64,000 bases of DNA from Evansella tamaricis (GCF_019042215.1 NZ_JAHQCS010000088.1:1-64000); one strand, 5' to 3'; counted from the first letter of the stretch, positions 1 to 8,257 are shown. Translations and numbers: made by a program. Notes: generated by a model not told the origin, from the letters alone.

Positions 1-75
1 CTGCAAATACGTCGATTTGTCTCGACGGATACGCCTCGGAGCATTTGCTCGCAGAGGAAGAGACAGTAGTCGTGA
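1..75 (-). repeat. 57-bp-module repeat, copy with no module
   Basis: The reverse complement reads CTGTCTCTTCCTCTGC, then TATCCGTC joined directly to GAGACAAATCG. The same flanks occur at 16983-17157 and 55524-55650, where two copies and one copy of a 57-bp module sit between CCGTC and GAGAC. This copy lacks the module. It may continue beyond the left edge. Confidence 0.75.
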
Positions 76-100
76 ATTTCGCTAAAAATCATCCTTTTAA

Positions 101-135
101 AAAATCAACATTAGCCTTTAACATAGCCTTTAATA
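101..135 (+). repeat. AATCAACATTA boundary motif
   Basis: AATCAACATTAGCC followed by TTTAACATAGCC resembles 47401-47430 on this strand and the reverse complement of 900-921. At the other two places it lies next to small unrelated genes and their boundary motifs. Here it precedes the hemolysin remnant. The function is unknown. Confidence 0.5.
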
Positions 136-147
136 AAAGTAATTTAG

Positions 148-744
148 CCGGTAAACTGGATTTTTCTTCAGTTAAGAAATGATGTTTCTTCGCTTATTCA
201 GAAAAATGATTCCAGCCCGTCTGTGACGGAAGAAGAGTTAAAGATGATGGTGGATATAAGTGAAGAGGAAGGTGTTATAGACGAAAATGAAAAAGAGCTC
301 GTACACCGCTCCTTTGATTTCAATGATATAATTGTTGCTGAAGTTTTTAAGCCTAGAACTAGCATGATTGCTCTTGGTATTGATGATGATCCTGAACATA
401 TAAAGGAAGCATTTTTTCAAGAGCGCTTTTCCCGCATCCCAATATATAAGGGGAATATTGATAATATAATTGGGATTTTATCTGAACGTGACTTTCTTAC
501 TGCATATATACGGGGCGAAATTAATATCAAATCTCTGTTGAGAAACCCAATTTTTGTAGTGGAATCGATGAAAATTAACGTTCTGCTGCCTCAGTTGCAG
601 AAGGAAAAAACGGATATGGCTATTGTAATTGATGAATATGGCGGAACGAGCGGCCTGATTACATTGGAAGATATTCTCGAGGAGCTTGTTGGAGAAATTT
701 ACGACGAGCATGATGATGATGTTAAGTTATTTAAACGAATCTGA
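148..744 (+). pseudogene. Remnant of hemolysin/CorC (TlyC) CBS-domain protein
   Basis: The reading frame is open from a stop at 145 to a stop at 744 and has no ATG near its beginning. From the GTG at 223 it encodes the middle of a HlyC/CorC-type protein: TEEELKMMVDISEEEGVID, then two CBS motifs including RFSRIPIY and VIDEYGGTSGLITLEDILEE. Family members have an N-terminal DUF21 membrane domain and a C-terminal CorC/HlyC transporter-associated domain. Both are absent: the frame degenerates before residue S-L-I-Q-K upstream and stops at VKLFKRI soon after the second CBS motif. I read it as a fragment left by deletion or recombination at both ends and not as a functional Mg/Co efflux protein. 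A hairpin terminator follows at 819-846. Confidence 0.85.
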
Positions 745-818
745 CGAACGGCGCATCCGTTCTGTTATGGTTACAATAGAATTAAATACTAAGACATCAC
801 CTCCCTGTATAGAGGAGG

Positions 819-846
819 ACCGGCAGTTTTTAACTGCCGGTTTTTT
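819..846 (+). terminator. Intrinsic terminator after the hemolysin remnant
   Basis: The inverted repeat ACCGGCAG...CTGCCGGT has a short T/A loop and is followed by TTTTTT. Confidence 0.85.
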
Positions 847-899
847 CTATTCTTGCGCAACCCTAATATCAAGGGTAGACATCAACTTATTTTTAGGTA

Positions 900-921
900 A
901 TGTTAGCGGTTAATGTTGATT
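900..921 (-). repeat. AATCAACATTA boundary motif, minus orientation
   Basis: The reverse complement reads AATCAACATTAACCGCTAACA, nearly the sequence at 47401-47430. It lies beyond the 3' end of the minus-strand gene at 1018-1452. Confidence 0.5.
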
Positions 922-965
922 CTTATAAGGAAATTGGATTTCCTTGGAAGTTCTTAATATATTCG

Positions 966-994
966 CCTTGTTGAACACCATCCTATACTTTTAA
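966..994 (-). repeat. Cassette-boundary-like motif
   Basis: CCTTGTTGAAC...CCTATACTTTTAA matches the layout of 44002-44035 (CTTGTTGAACTAACG...CCGTTACTTTAAG), with a more decayed centre. It lies 24 bp beyond the stop of the minus-strand gene 1018-1452, the position these motifs take at other small genes in the window. Confidence 0.5.
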
Positions 995-1017
995 ATATAA
1001 TTAGGAATAATCTTTTT

Positions 1018-1452
1018 TTATCTAGACAGTTTTAATTGTTTATCATCACTTGTCATGCTGATGAAATTGAGAAGTAGTATATAAAACGGATAGACTATCA
1101 ATCCCCCGATTGCTAACAAACCAGTAACAGGATTGGGGGCATCTCCACCATAAGTTATCGGAAATAAGGCTGAGAATACATAAATAAAAAGAATAAAATA
1201 AGGTGCCCAAAGGGTTACTGTCCAAAAGTTTGCCTTTCGCCCACCTAACCATTTTTTTGTTAAAAAAAAGAGTAGTATTGTACCACCTATAATTTCTACA
1301 ATTAGTACTACGCCAGTTAAAATATTTACCGTACCAATTTCCCATTTAGTTAGTCGGCTAATTCTATACACGTTTAACATAAGTTCAAGAGGAACAAAAA
1401 CCATAAGAGCGTATAGAATACTTACAACATTTAACTTCAAGAAATATTTCAT
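1018..1452 (-). CDS. Small multi-pass membrane protein, unknown function
   Basis: It encodes 144 residues with about four hydrophobic segments (roughly residues 8-28, 42-63, 77-97 and 108-132), a short basic loop (KKWLGGRKANFW) between the second and third, and a charged C-terminal tail. The start ATG is preceded by GGGGGC at a suitable distance. I recognise no family. The gene is followed and preceded by boundary motifs (966-994, 1479-1504) like those around other small genes here, which suggests it is accessory. Location in the cytoplasmic membrane is inferred from hydrophobicity only. Confidence 0.7.
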   Translation of the reverse strand: MKYFLKLNVVSILYALMVFVPLELMLNVYRISRLTKWEIGTVNILTGVVLIVEIIGGTILLFFLTKKWLGGRKANFWTVTLWAPYFILFIYVFSALFPITYGGDAPNPVTGLLAIGGLIVYPFYILLLNFISMTSDDKQLKLSR

Positions 1453-1478
1453 TTAAATAAGCCCCCAATAATAATTAA

Positions 1479-1504
1479 CTCTTATTAAGAATCTCCCCGA
1501 TAGC
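1479..1504 (-). repeat. Boundary motif, upstream type
   Basis: CTTATTAAG followed by CTCCCCGATAG resembles the reverse complements of 46431-46455, 32147-32173 and 19666-19698. It lies upstream of the minus-strand gene at 1018-1452. A second, downstream-type motif (TTGTTCCACGGACGC...CTGTTAAC) at 1523-1555 follows the stop of the next gene. Confidence 0.5.
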
Positions 1505-1561
1505 GACACAACGGTAGAAACTAATTGTTCCACGGACGCTCCTGTTAACTATACAACTCCT

Positions 1562-1759
1562 TTAAAGATAAGTAACTATAACTCCTCCAATTCCTGCGAG
1601 AGTCATCAAAATACCGCCAAAACGTGTTGACCAATTGTAGAAATTGGAAGGTTCCGTGCCGTCATTTGATTTCCAACTCTCTGTTATTAACCAGATAATG
1701 GATGGTTTAATAATCATTGTAACACCTATAATTATTAGAATTATACCAAGTAAAACCAT
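1562..1759 (-). CDS. DUF6199-like small membrane protein
   Basis: It encodes 65 residues with two membrane segments. The signature (I)KPSIIWLITESWKSNDGTEP, then WSTRFGGI, is what I know from DUF6199-type proteins. The ATG at 1759 was chosen over one 54 bp upstream because GGAGGGA lies just before it. The family has no established function that I know. Boundary motifs flank the gene on its 3' side (1523-1555). Confidence 0.75.
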   Translation of the reverse strand: MVLLGIILIIIGVTMIIKPSIIWLITESWKSNDGTEPSNFYNWSTRFGGILMTLAGIGGVIVTYL

Positions 1760-1968
1760 TTTAAAATCCCTCCAAAATATCCGTTTTCCTATTATATAAA
1801 ACGAATTAACCATTTTTAAAGTTTCAATACTTATTTAAATTTCTTCACTTTCTAGAAAGGAAAGAAAGCATTGTTTCTACACTTGTGATTAAGCCACCAA
1901 ATCTCGTAAACTGACTTTTCAGTTATAATATTGCTATTCCATCTTAAGAGAAATGAGGAAAATATCTC

Positions 1969-2127
1969 ATGAAAAAAGGTATATTATCTACATTTAGGAA
2001 AGGTGGTGGGACTGAAATAATAGTAAAGATGAGATGGGCTTACGGCGTTCAAGATGTTCAATCAAACTTTCATAGAGATGGATCGACTAAAAAGAATGAT
2101 TCCATAAAGGACATTCAGCTCTGTTAA
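1969..2127 (+). CDS. Possible 52-residue peptide
   Basis: An ATG at 1969 preceded by GAGGAAAA opens a 52-codon frame starting MKKGILSTFRKGGGTEIIVK and ending in DIQLC. A TATAAT hexamer occurs at 1924-1929 without a clear -35. I recognise no homology and composition gives no clear support, so it may be chance. The gap between 1814 and 2161 holds nothing else I can support except a 10-bp inverted repeat (AGATGGATCG...CGATCCATCT, about 2078-2138). Confidence 0.25.
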   Translation: MKKGILSTFRKGGGTEIIVKMRWAYGVQDVQSNFHRDGSTKKNDSIKDIQLC

Positions 2128-2161
2128 TCCCGCAAGCCGATCCATCTGTTGTCATACCTGA

Positions 2162-3010
2162 TTATTTATTTGTTGAATCACTATATAACGCTGCATCCCC
2201 AATCCATTTTTTGTACAATGGCGCTAAAGATATGACTAGAATATCAACTATTGTGATTGGTATAAGGGACTTTATTTTTATCAGTCTGCTCTTTTTCAAA
2301 ATGTAATCCACTACGATTTTTCCAACAACTACCAAAGCTTTCGCCTTAATATTACCAATATAAGTAACCCACGTTTTTAACACGGACATTAGACTTGCAT
2401 ACGATGTTTCCATTTTGTGTTGTTCCATCAAGGAGTGATAGTATCCTCTTCCAAATGTTAATTTGTGCATCATTTCTAAAGCTACTAATAAGTTAATACA
2501 CGTAAACTGGACCATGTTATAAAGGGTTAATTTTTGAATGAATGAGTTCCCTTTTTCTAAGAAACGAAGCCACTGATCACTAATATGAAAATAGAGATAA
2601 ATTAGTATTAAGGTATACCTTGTTTTCCACCCACGTTCTTTAAAAATCCCCATTTTAATAAAGAGTTTCTGGATGAGCATGAAATAAACAGCAAACCCTA
2701 ACTTTACAATCCAATTAAGCTTAAATGCAGTAATAAATAGAGCGGTAAAGGGGACGTAAACCGCTTGGGATAAAATAGCTCCGGAAATTTCGTCTAAAAA
2801 ATTTTTTCGGAAAAATTCTGGTTTGTATCGATATAAATGCAAAAATGACAAAACGATATATTCAAAAAGATACGCTATTCCCATGTTAGAAAATAATAAA
2901 ACAACAAGAGATTTCCTATTGTTAGCTTTTGTGAATGTGAATAGAAGTAGAATAAAATGAATGATGAACAATACTATATATGGGTATTTATTCCATTTCT
3001 TGCGTATCAT
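2162..3010 (-). CDS. Hypothetical multi-pass membrane protein
   Basis: It encodes 282 residues with about six or seven hydrophobic segments, starting MIRKKWNKYPYIVLFIIHF. The ATG at 3010 is preceded by GGAGGG. A longer frame reaches 3094, but its N-terminus is a low-complexity run (IIIIK, NNNNN) without a ribosome binding site. The second half has basic loops (KKSRLIKIKS, EQHKMETSY). It resembles the plain membrane proteins of unknown function that are common in Bacillus, and I cannot assign a family. The start region is divergent from the gene at 3283. Confidence 0.7.
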   Translation of the reverse strand: MIRKKWNKYPYIVLFIIHFILLLFTFTKANNRKSLVVLLFSNMGIAYLFEYIVLSFLHLYRYKPEFFRKNFLDEISGAILSQAVYVPFTALFITAFKLNWIVKLGFAVYFMLIQKLFIKMGIFKERGWKTRYTLILIYLYFHISDQWLRFLEKGNSFIQKLTLYNMVQFTCINLLVALEMMHKLTFGRGYYHSLMEQHKMETSYASLMSVLKTWVTYIGNIKAKALVVVGKIVVDYILKKSRLIKIKSLIPITIVDILVISLAPLYKKWIGDAALYSDSTNK

Positions 3011-3282
3011 CAAAGCCCTCCAGCTGAAAAGATTATTATTATTATTTGCAAGAATAGACTTTATTATGATTATGGTGCCAACTTCGCATTTCAATTTGCT
3101 TTTTACTTGTCCGTTATAATAAAATTTTTCAAGGATCGATCTTTCATCCAGTAAGGCGAAGGGCGGCGTAATATTTTAGTGCGAACGTTCACAAGAAAAT
3201 GGAAGACGTCCATACAGCCGGTTTAACTGGACAGGAAAAAAAAGGTGATGGCGGAAAATGTTTAAAAAGGAGTGAGGTAAAA

Positions 3283-3699
3283 ATGTCATTTTTAGTATAT
3301 TCATCGGTAGGGATTCTAACATTAATCAGTTTCATTCATTTTTACTGGTTATTTGGAGGAAAAAGGGGGTTTATTGCTTCTGTACCTGAAAAAGTAGAGG
3401 GTGATTTATTGTTCACTCCTAAAATCATTGAAACTCTCATTGTTGCGTTAGGGTTATTATTCGTTGGATTTATGTTATTAGTGCAATTTGATGCCATTCC
3501 TTTTTTAAAACCCACTATACTGACTAAAACATTTTGTATCCTATTTACCTGTGTCTTCTTTTTAAGAGCAGTGGGTGACTTTAAATATCTCGGTTTTTTT
3601 AAAAGAATTAAACATTCTATATTTGCTAAGTATGATACTAAATACTATTCTCCTCTTTGCCTTTATTTAGGGTTATCACTCTTACTTGTGTTGTTTTAG
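3283..3699 (+). CDS. DUF3995-type membrane protein
   Basis: It encodes 138 residues with four membrane segments. IHFYWLFGG near the N-terminus, FTPKIIETLIVALGLLFVG in the middle and FFLRAVGDFKYLGFFKR are the usual landmarks of DUF3995. The start is set at 3283, where AAGGAGTGAGG precedes the ATG; an earlier ATG at 3199 has no such signal. The biochemical role of the family is not known to me. The gene stands alone between the divergent 2162-3010 gene and the tandem array. Confidence 0.75.
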   Translation: MSFLVYSSVGILTLISFIHFYWLFGGKRGFIASVPEKVEGDLLFTPKIIETLIVALGLLFVGFMLLVQFDAIPFLKPTILTKTFCILFTCVFFLRAVGDFKYLGFFKRIKHSIFAKYDTKYYSPLCLYLGLSLLLVLF

Positions 3700-3944
3700 T
3701 TGTCCACATTAATATATGTCTTCGCTACACCTTCCTAAAATATTTGATCAACTGAAATTTTTACTATGGGTGTTTTCCGTTTTTATTTAAAAGGCTCTTT
3801 TCGTATGGATTGTTGTTTTTAAAGCAAAATTATTGCTTGGATACACTCCAGGCGGGCGCTTTCACCTCAGGCACAAGTGCGACATCTGTTCCTAACCCCT
3901 TCGGTCCTACTCACAGTGTCTTCTTTGCCGCGGCCTCAGCCTCG

Positions 3945-4640
3945 TTCGGGAACAAGTAGAGCCAACTTCTGCCCGAAATCCTTCACGAGCTCCTCGTTCG
4001 GGAAGAAGTTGAATCAACTTCTACCCGAAATCCTTCACTTGCTCCCCGTTCGGGAACAAGTAGAGGCAACTTCTGCCCGAAACCCTTCACGAGCTCCTCG
4101 TTCGGGAACAAGTGGAGGCAACTTCTGCCCGAAACCCTTCACGAGCTCCCTGTTCGGGAACAAGTGGAGGCAACTTCTGCCCGAAATCCTTCACGAGCTT
4201 CCTGTTCGGGCACAACTCGAGGCAACTTCTGCCCGAAATCCGGCACGAGCTCCTCCTTCGGGAACAAGTTGAGCCATCTTCTGCCCGAAATCCGTCACGA
4301 GCTCCTCCTTTGGGATCAAGTTGAATCAACTTCTACCCGAAATCCTTCACGTGCTCCCCGTTCGGGAACAAGTAGAGGCATCTTCTGCCCGAAACCCTTC
4401 ACGTGCTCCTCGTTCGGGAACAAGTGGAGGCAACTTCTGCCCGAAACCCTTCACGAGCTCCCTGTTCGGGCACAACTCGAGGCAACTTCTGCCCGAAACC
4501 CTTCACGAGCTCATCGTTCGGGAACAAGTGGAGGCAACTTCTGCCCGAAACCCTTCACGAGCTCCCTGTTCGGGCACAACTCGAGGCAACTTCTGCCCGA
4601 AATCCTTCACGAGCTCATCGGGGAAAAAGTGGGTGGAACT
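3945..4640. repeat. 52-bp tandem repeat array, 13 full copies
   Basis: TTCGGG recurs at 3945, 3997, 4049, 4101, 4153, 4205, 4257, 4309 (TTTGGG), 4361, 4413, 4465, 4517 and 4569, and a decayed fourteenth copy starts near 4621. Every step is exactly 52 bp. Each unit holds an imperfect hairpin (TTCGGG..AAGT / ACTT..CCCGAA) and a second short palindrome around ACGAGCTC. Because 52 is not a multiple of 3, the same peptide words (ATSARNPSRAP, GNFCPK) appear in all three frames, so the open frames here are artefacts and the array is non-coding. There are no unique spacers, so it is not CRISPR. Confidence 0.95.
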
Positions 4641-4772
4641 ATTAAATATTAAGCCCGAACAACCAAAGTATGGTTACTCACTTTAGTAACATTTGCTATT
4701 AATCCTGATTTGTATACATCGATGATTCGTGAGGCGATAGCGCTTAATAAGTAAATTTGAACAGAAAAACGG

Positions 4773-4815
4773 GAAAAAGCGCTTGGAAGGGCAGTAAACA
4801 TCCAAGCACTTTTAG
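4773..4815 (-). terminator. Terminator of the ABC exporter operon
   Basis: On the minus strand AAAAG-GCTTGGA pairs with TCCAAGC-CTTTT across a 13-nt loop, and a T run follows. It lies 67 bp beyond the stop of the permease gene. Confidence 0.75.
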
Positions 4816-4881
4816 TCTTACTTATCTACTTTGGGGTGCAAAAGGGATTATACAAGGAACATAATTTTTTTCACAATAGAA

Positions 4882-6003
4882 TTATCTCGTCGCTACAATG
4901 GATTTTCGCTTATAAAGCCATGATCCAATGATAAAGGCAACTGCTCCCCAAAGGAGCATGATCCCAATAGCTATCCAAATGCCAGTTGAAAAGATGCTAG
5001 TGGAATAAACCATACTCTCCCTTAAACCCTCCACAAAATAAGTAAGTGGAAGGATATTCGATAGTGGCTGGATCCACTCAGGCATCGTCTCAATGGGAAA
5101 GAATATTCCACTCAAAAACATCATGAGGAAGCTGGCAATATTGGCCACTCCCATATAGGCTTCAGAAGTCTTACTAAAGGAGGAAAAAAAGTATCCTAAA
5201 GCGTTAAACGATAAGGCTCCCAGTAAGAAAACAACGAGTAAGCTAGGAAAATTGATGTATACATTTGCTCCAAAGAGGAAGACGCCAATGATCGTTAATA
5301 AGATAATTTGAATGACACTAAATAACAACCGCATAATCATATCGCTTAAACCAAAAATATTCATATTGGCAGGAGTCATGCGTAACCGTTTTATTAATCC
5401 TTTCCTTCGCATTTCTACTAAATCAACCATCCCGAACATTCCACCTTGAGCAATCGCTAACGCAATCATACCAGTGAGAAGAAAGTCAGTATAACTCAGT
5501 TGATTACTACTGGAGGTTATGGATTCGAAATGTAATTCATAGGTAGGGACTGCACCTACAGCATAAAGATTTGCCTGCTGGACAAAGTTATTTAGCATTC
5601 CTGACAAGGCTTGTGTTGTAACCCCTTGTTCGTTTTCTTTATTCACGATAAAGAAAATGGAAGTATCATCTGCTGATTCAGGCAAGACAATCGCGGCATG
5701 AACTTCCTGGTCCTTTACTAGTTCATCAGCTTTCTCACGACTTACCGTGTCACCAGATTCTATTTCTAAAACGGGAATTGAAGTGAGTTGCTGTAACAGC
5801 ATTTCTGATGTGGGATTCGGATTTTCATTGACAATGGCCACTTTTGCAGAAAACTCATTGTCAGAACTGCCGCTAAAGATTACCATAAAAATAGACATTA
5901 AAATAACAGGGAAAAAGATTCCCCAAAACCAAGCTTGTTTTTCACGAAAAGTTAATTTTAATTGAGCAGCAAACATTTGTTTAAATTGTTTGAAATGCTT
6001 CAA
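4882..6003 (-). CDS. ABC-2 type transporter permease
   Basis: It encodes 373 residues. One membrane segment (about residues 26-46 from the TTG start) is followed by a large extracytoplasmic region and then five or six segments, the usual plan of ABC-2 (YhaP/LinearmycinR-type) exporters. The conserved loop EMRRKGLIKRLRMTP and the closing SGIFFPIETMPEWIQP are typical. The start is taken as TTG at 6003, which follows GGAGGGATTA by the right distance and begins 1 bp after the ATPase stop; a more upstream ATG lies inside the ATPase gene. It is translationally coupled to the ATPase. Likely role: efflux of a drug, peptide or lipid. The substrate is unknown. Confidence 0.9.
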   Translation of the reverse strand: MKHFKQFKQMFAAQLKLTFREKQAWFWGIFFPVILMSIFMVIFSGSSDNEFSAKVAIVNENPNPTSEMLLQQLTSIPVLEIESGDTVSREKADELVKDQEVHAAIVLPESADDTSIFFIVNKENEQGVTTQALSGMLNNFVQQANLYAVGAVPTYELHFESITSSSNQLSYTDFLLTGMIALAIAQGGMFGMVDLVEMRRKGLIKRLRMTPANMNIFGLSDMIMRLLFSVIQIILLTIIGVFLFGANVYINFPSLLVVFLLGALSFNALGYFFSSFSKTSEAYMGVANIASFLMMFLSGIFFPIETMPEWIQPLSNILPLTYFVEGLRESMVYSTSIFSTGIWIAIGIMLLWGAVAFIIGSWLYKRKSIVATR

Positions 6004-6004
6004 C

Positions 6005-6934
6005 CTAATCCCTCCATTCCTTCCCAGTAAACGCAATGAAAACATCTTCTAAGCTCATTTCACGAATAGAGACTTGCTCCACCTGATAATTTTTTTCCTT
6101 TGTATATCCAAATAAGTTATATAATGTATTCTCCGGATCGGTGGACCATAGTATTAAGGACGCTTCTTCACGTTCCGTTCGAGTAACGGATGAAAGATTA
6201 TTAGAGTAGAGATTCGCCTCTTCCGCAGCCTCAGCTCCATTAATAAAGGAAAGGCGTACTTCCCTTTCTTCTGTTAATTTTTCAATAAGTGCTGAAGGGG
6301 TATCCAATGTGACGATTCGGCCTTGATCCACGATACAAACTCTATCGCTTAATTTTTCGGCTTCCTCCATATAATGTGTCGTTAAGATTGTGGTTTTACC
6401 TAGTTTCTTTAGTTGTAAGATGATGTCCCAAATGTTGCGACGAGCTTGTGGATCCAGTCCCGTTGTGGGTTCATCTAAAAAAATGATTTCAGGGTCACTA
6501 ATCATGGCTAGTCCAATGGCAAGCCTTTGCCGTTGACCTCCAGAGAGCTTTTTCACATGATTATTACGATGGTCCGTAAGGTTAATTAATTTTAGGATTT
6601 CTTCTGTTGGACGGGCTTTATCGTAAAAGGTAGCGAACAGGTTCAAGTTTTCTTCTGGAGTTAATAAGTCAAACATGGCACTAGATTGAGGCTGTACACC
6701 AATCTTCTGTTTAATCGTTTTTGCATGTTTATCCCAGTTGAATTCACCAAAACGGATTTCTCCAACATCGGGTGGAACTAAGCCTTCAATCATTTCTAAG
6801 GTTGTGGTTTTTCCTGCCCCATTCGGTCCGATAATAGTAAATACCTCACCAGCTTTCACGGAAAAGCTAATATCTTGAACCGCATGAATGGTACCAAATG
6901 ATTTTTTTAAGTTTTTCACATCTAAAACAGTCAT
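6005..6934 (-). CDS. ABC transporter ATP-binding protein
   Basis: It encodes 309 residues. Walker A is GPNGAGKTT, the signature is LSGGQRQRLAIGLA, Walker B is IIFLDEPTTGLD, and the switch histidine is in TILTTHYMEEAE. The C-terminal 80 residues form the extra domain seen in drug-export ATPases of the CcmA/DrrA type. The ATG at 6934 has AAAGGAGGAATAAA before it. The gene is the first of a two-gene operon with the permease and is divergent from the MerR-type regulator at 7134, which is a likely controller of both. Confidence 0.93.
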   Translation of the reverse strand: MTVLDVKNLKKSFGTIHAVQDISFSVKAGEVFTIIGPNGAGKTTTLEMIEGLVPPDVGEIRFGEFNWDKHAKTIKQKIGVQPQSSAMFDLLTPEENLNLFATFYDKARPTEEILKLINLTDHRNNHVKKLSGGQRQRLAIGLAMISDPEIIFLDEPTTGLDPQARRNIWDIILQLKKLGKTTILTTHYMEEAEKLSDRVCIVDQGRIVTLDTPSALIEKLTEEREVRLSFINGAEAAEEANLYSNNLSSVTRTEREEASLILWSTDPENTLYNLFGYTKEKNYQVEQVSIREMSLEDVFIAFTGKEWRD

Positions 6935-7028
6935 TTTATTCCTCCTTTTCTTAACAACTATTCCCATATTTGCTTACGTTTTTCCACCGCGAATAGTTTC
7001 GAATTTTTATTTTTTTTGAAAAAAGTTG

Positions 7029-7060
7029 TTGACCTTCACGTGTACGTTAAGGTGTAGAGT
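7029..7060 (+). promoter_or_regulatory. MerR-type promoter and operator
   Basis: TTGACC (7029-7034) and TAGAGT (7055-7060) are 20 bp apart, longer than the normal 17. The spacer holds a dyad whose halves are ACCTTCACGT and ACGTTAAGGT, complementary at nine of ten positions. A stretched spacer filled by a dyad is the known architecture of MerR-activated promoters. The promoter reads towards the regulator itself, so autoactivation is likely. I see no equally clear promoter on the other strand for the exporter. Confidence 0.75.
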
Positions 7061-7076
7061 AATAGTATCAGAGTGC

Positions 7077-7106
7077 ACTGAAAAAGTGGTTTTTTACTTT
7101 TTCAGT
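7077..7106. repeat. GAAAAAGTGG hairpin, copy 1
   Basis: ACTGAAAAAGT and ACTTTTTCAGT pair around a GGTTTTTT loop. It sits in the leader of the MerR-family gene, 27 bp before its start. The same hairpin occurs at least seven more times in the window. Confidence 0.8.
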
Positions 7107-7133
7107 CGTCTCATAGTCTCAGGAGGTGAGTTC

Positions 7134-7901
7134 ATGGAATACACCATACAGAAACTTGCGCAGCTTGCAAGAGTGAGTACGAGAACACTTCGATATTATG
7201 ATGAAATCCATATTCTTAAGCCAGCAAGAATTAACTCGTCAGGATATCGAATTTATAGTCAAGCAGAAGTGGATCGGTTACAGCAAATCTTGTTTTATAA
7301 AGAATTAGGAGTAAGTCTTGAAAGGATCAAAGAATTCATTACCTCCCCTTTATATGATGAAACGCAAGCTCTGAAGGATCACCGGGAACATCTTCTTGGG
7401 AAAAGGAAGCAGTTAGATGTGTTGATTTCCAATGTAGAAAAAACGATTGATTCAATGGAAGGGAGAATTATAATGACAGATAAAGAGAAATTTGAAGGTT
7501 TTAAACAGCAGTGGATTAGTGACAACGAGGAGAAATACGGGAAAGAGATTCGTGAAAAATATGGTGATGATGTAGTAAACCAGTCAAATGAAAAACTTAA
7601 TAATATGACGAAAGAAGAGTATGACGAGGTTAGTCATCTTGCAAATGAAGTCCTGGAAACTCTGGAAGAAGCATTTAAAACGGGAGATCCTGGGAGCGAT
7701 ATTGCACAAAAAACGGCGGAGTTGCATAAGAATTGGCTAATGTATTATTGGAAGGAGTATAACAAGGACGCTCATGCTGGTCTTGCTCATATGTATGTAA
7801 ATGATGAGCGGTTTAAGAAATATTATGAAAAGGGGCCAGGAATGACCGAATTTTTGAGAGACGCAATTTTATTGTACACAAATCATAAAAGAAACAACTG
7901 A
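7134..7901 (+). CDS. MerR-family regulator with TipAS domain
   Basis: It encodes 255 residues. Residues 1-70 are a MerR winged helix (YTIQKLAQLARVSTRTLRYY, then GYRIYSQAEVDRLQQI), followed by a coiled-coil dimerisation helix to about residue 115. The remainder matches the TipAS ligand domain (FEGFKQQWISDNEEKYG, GMTEFLRDAI), as in Mta of B. subtilis and TipAL of Streptomyces, which activate multidrug-resistance genes when they bind drugs. The ATG at 7134 follows AGGAGGTGAG; a longer frame from 7026 would run through the operator and hairpin. The divergent ABC exporter is the obvious target. This is inferred from position. Confidence 0.93.
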   Translation: MEYTIQKLAQLARVSTRTLRYYDEIHILKPARINSSGYRIYSQAEVDRLQQILFYKELGVSLERIKEFITSPLYDETQALKDHREHLLGKRKQLDVLISNVEKTIDSMEGRIIMTDKEKFEGFKQQWISDNEEKYGKEIREKYGDDVVNQSNEKLNNMTKEEYDEVSHLANEVLETLEEAFKTGDPGSDIAQKTAELHKNWLMYYWKEYNKDAHAGLAHMYVNDERFKKYYEKGPGMTEFLRDAILLYTNHKRNN

Positions 7902-8257
7902 TTTTACTTGTGTAGAAGAAGAATATCTTTATACATTACGTGCAATCATGCTTACCTCAACCTCAAAAATATGAGTTGCAAGCCTTATATAATATAGCTA
8001 GTTATTTTAATCATTACATTTGACTCTTAAAACAATAATAATATCATAAAGGAGTCACTTTTTTTTGCTGTAATTTGCTTACCGTTGTGTACTTCTTATA
8101 GGAAGATTAGTATATAATTTAAATCAAGGTTGTTGTAGAATTTTTAGAGCGAGAAAAAGTAGCAGAGCAGGAAGGGGATGGAAACACCTAGTGCTTAGGT
8201 GATTTTAGAATTCGTGATAGAAGTTTAATTCAATTTGTTCAAAGGTAAGAAAATTTT
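7902..8257. other. Intergenic stretch, nothing recognised
   Basis: AT-rich sequence between the regulator gene and the composite repeat at 8258. I see no convincing open frame, terminator or promoter on either strand. Confidence 0.5.

Noticed and set aside
686-913. Plus-strand open frame of 75 codons
   Set aside because: It overlaps the end of the hemolysin remnant in another frame and crosses a strong terminator.
3945-4640. Possible CRISPR array
   Set aside because: Units are contiguous without unique spacers, the unit is 52 bp, and no cas gene is present.
3877-4686. Several overlapping open frames of 70-162 codons on both strands
   Set aside because: They lie in the 52-bp array. The period is not a multiple of three, so the same words appear in all three frames, and no start has a ribosome binding site.
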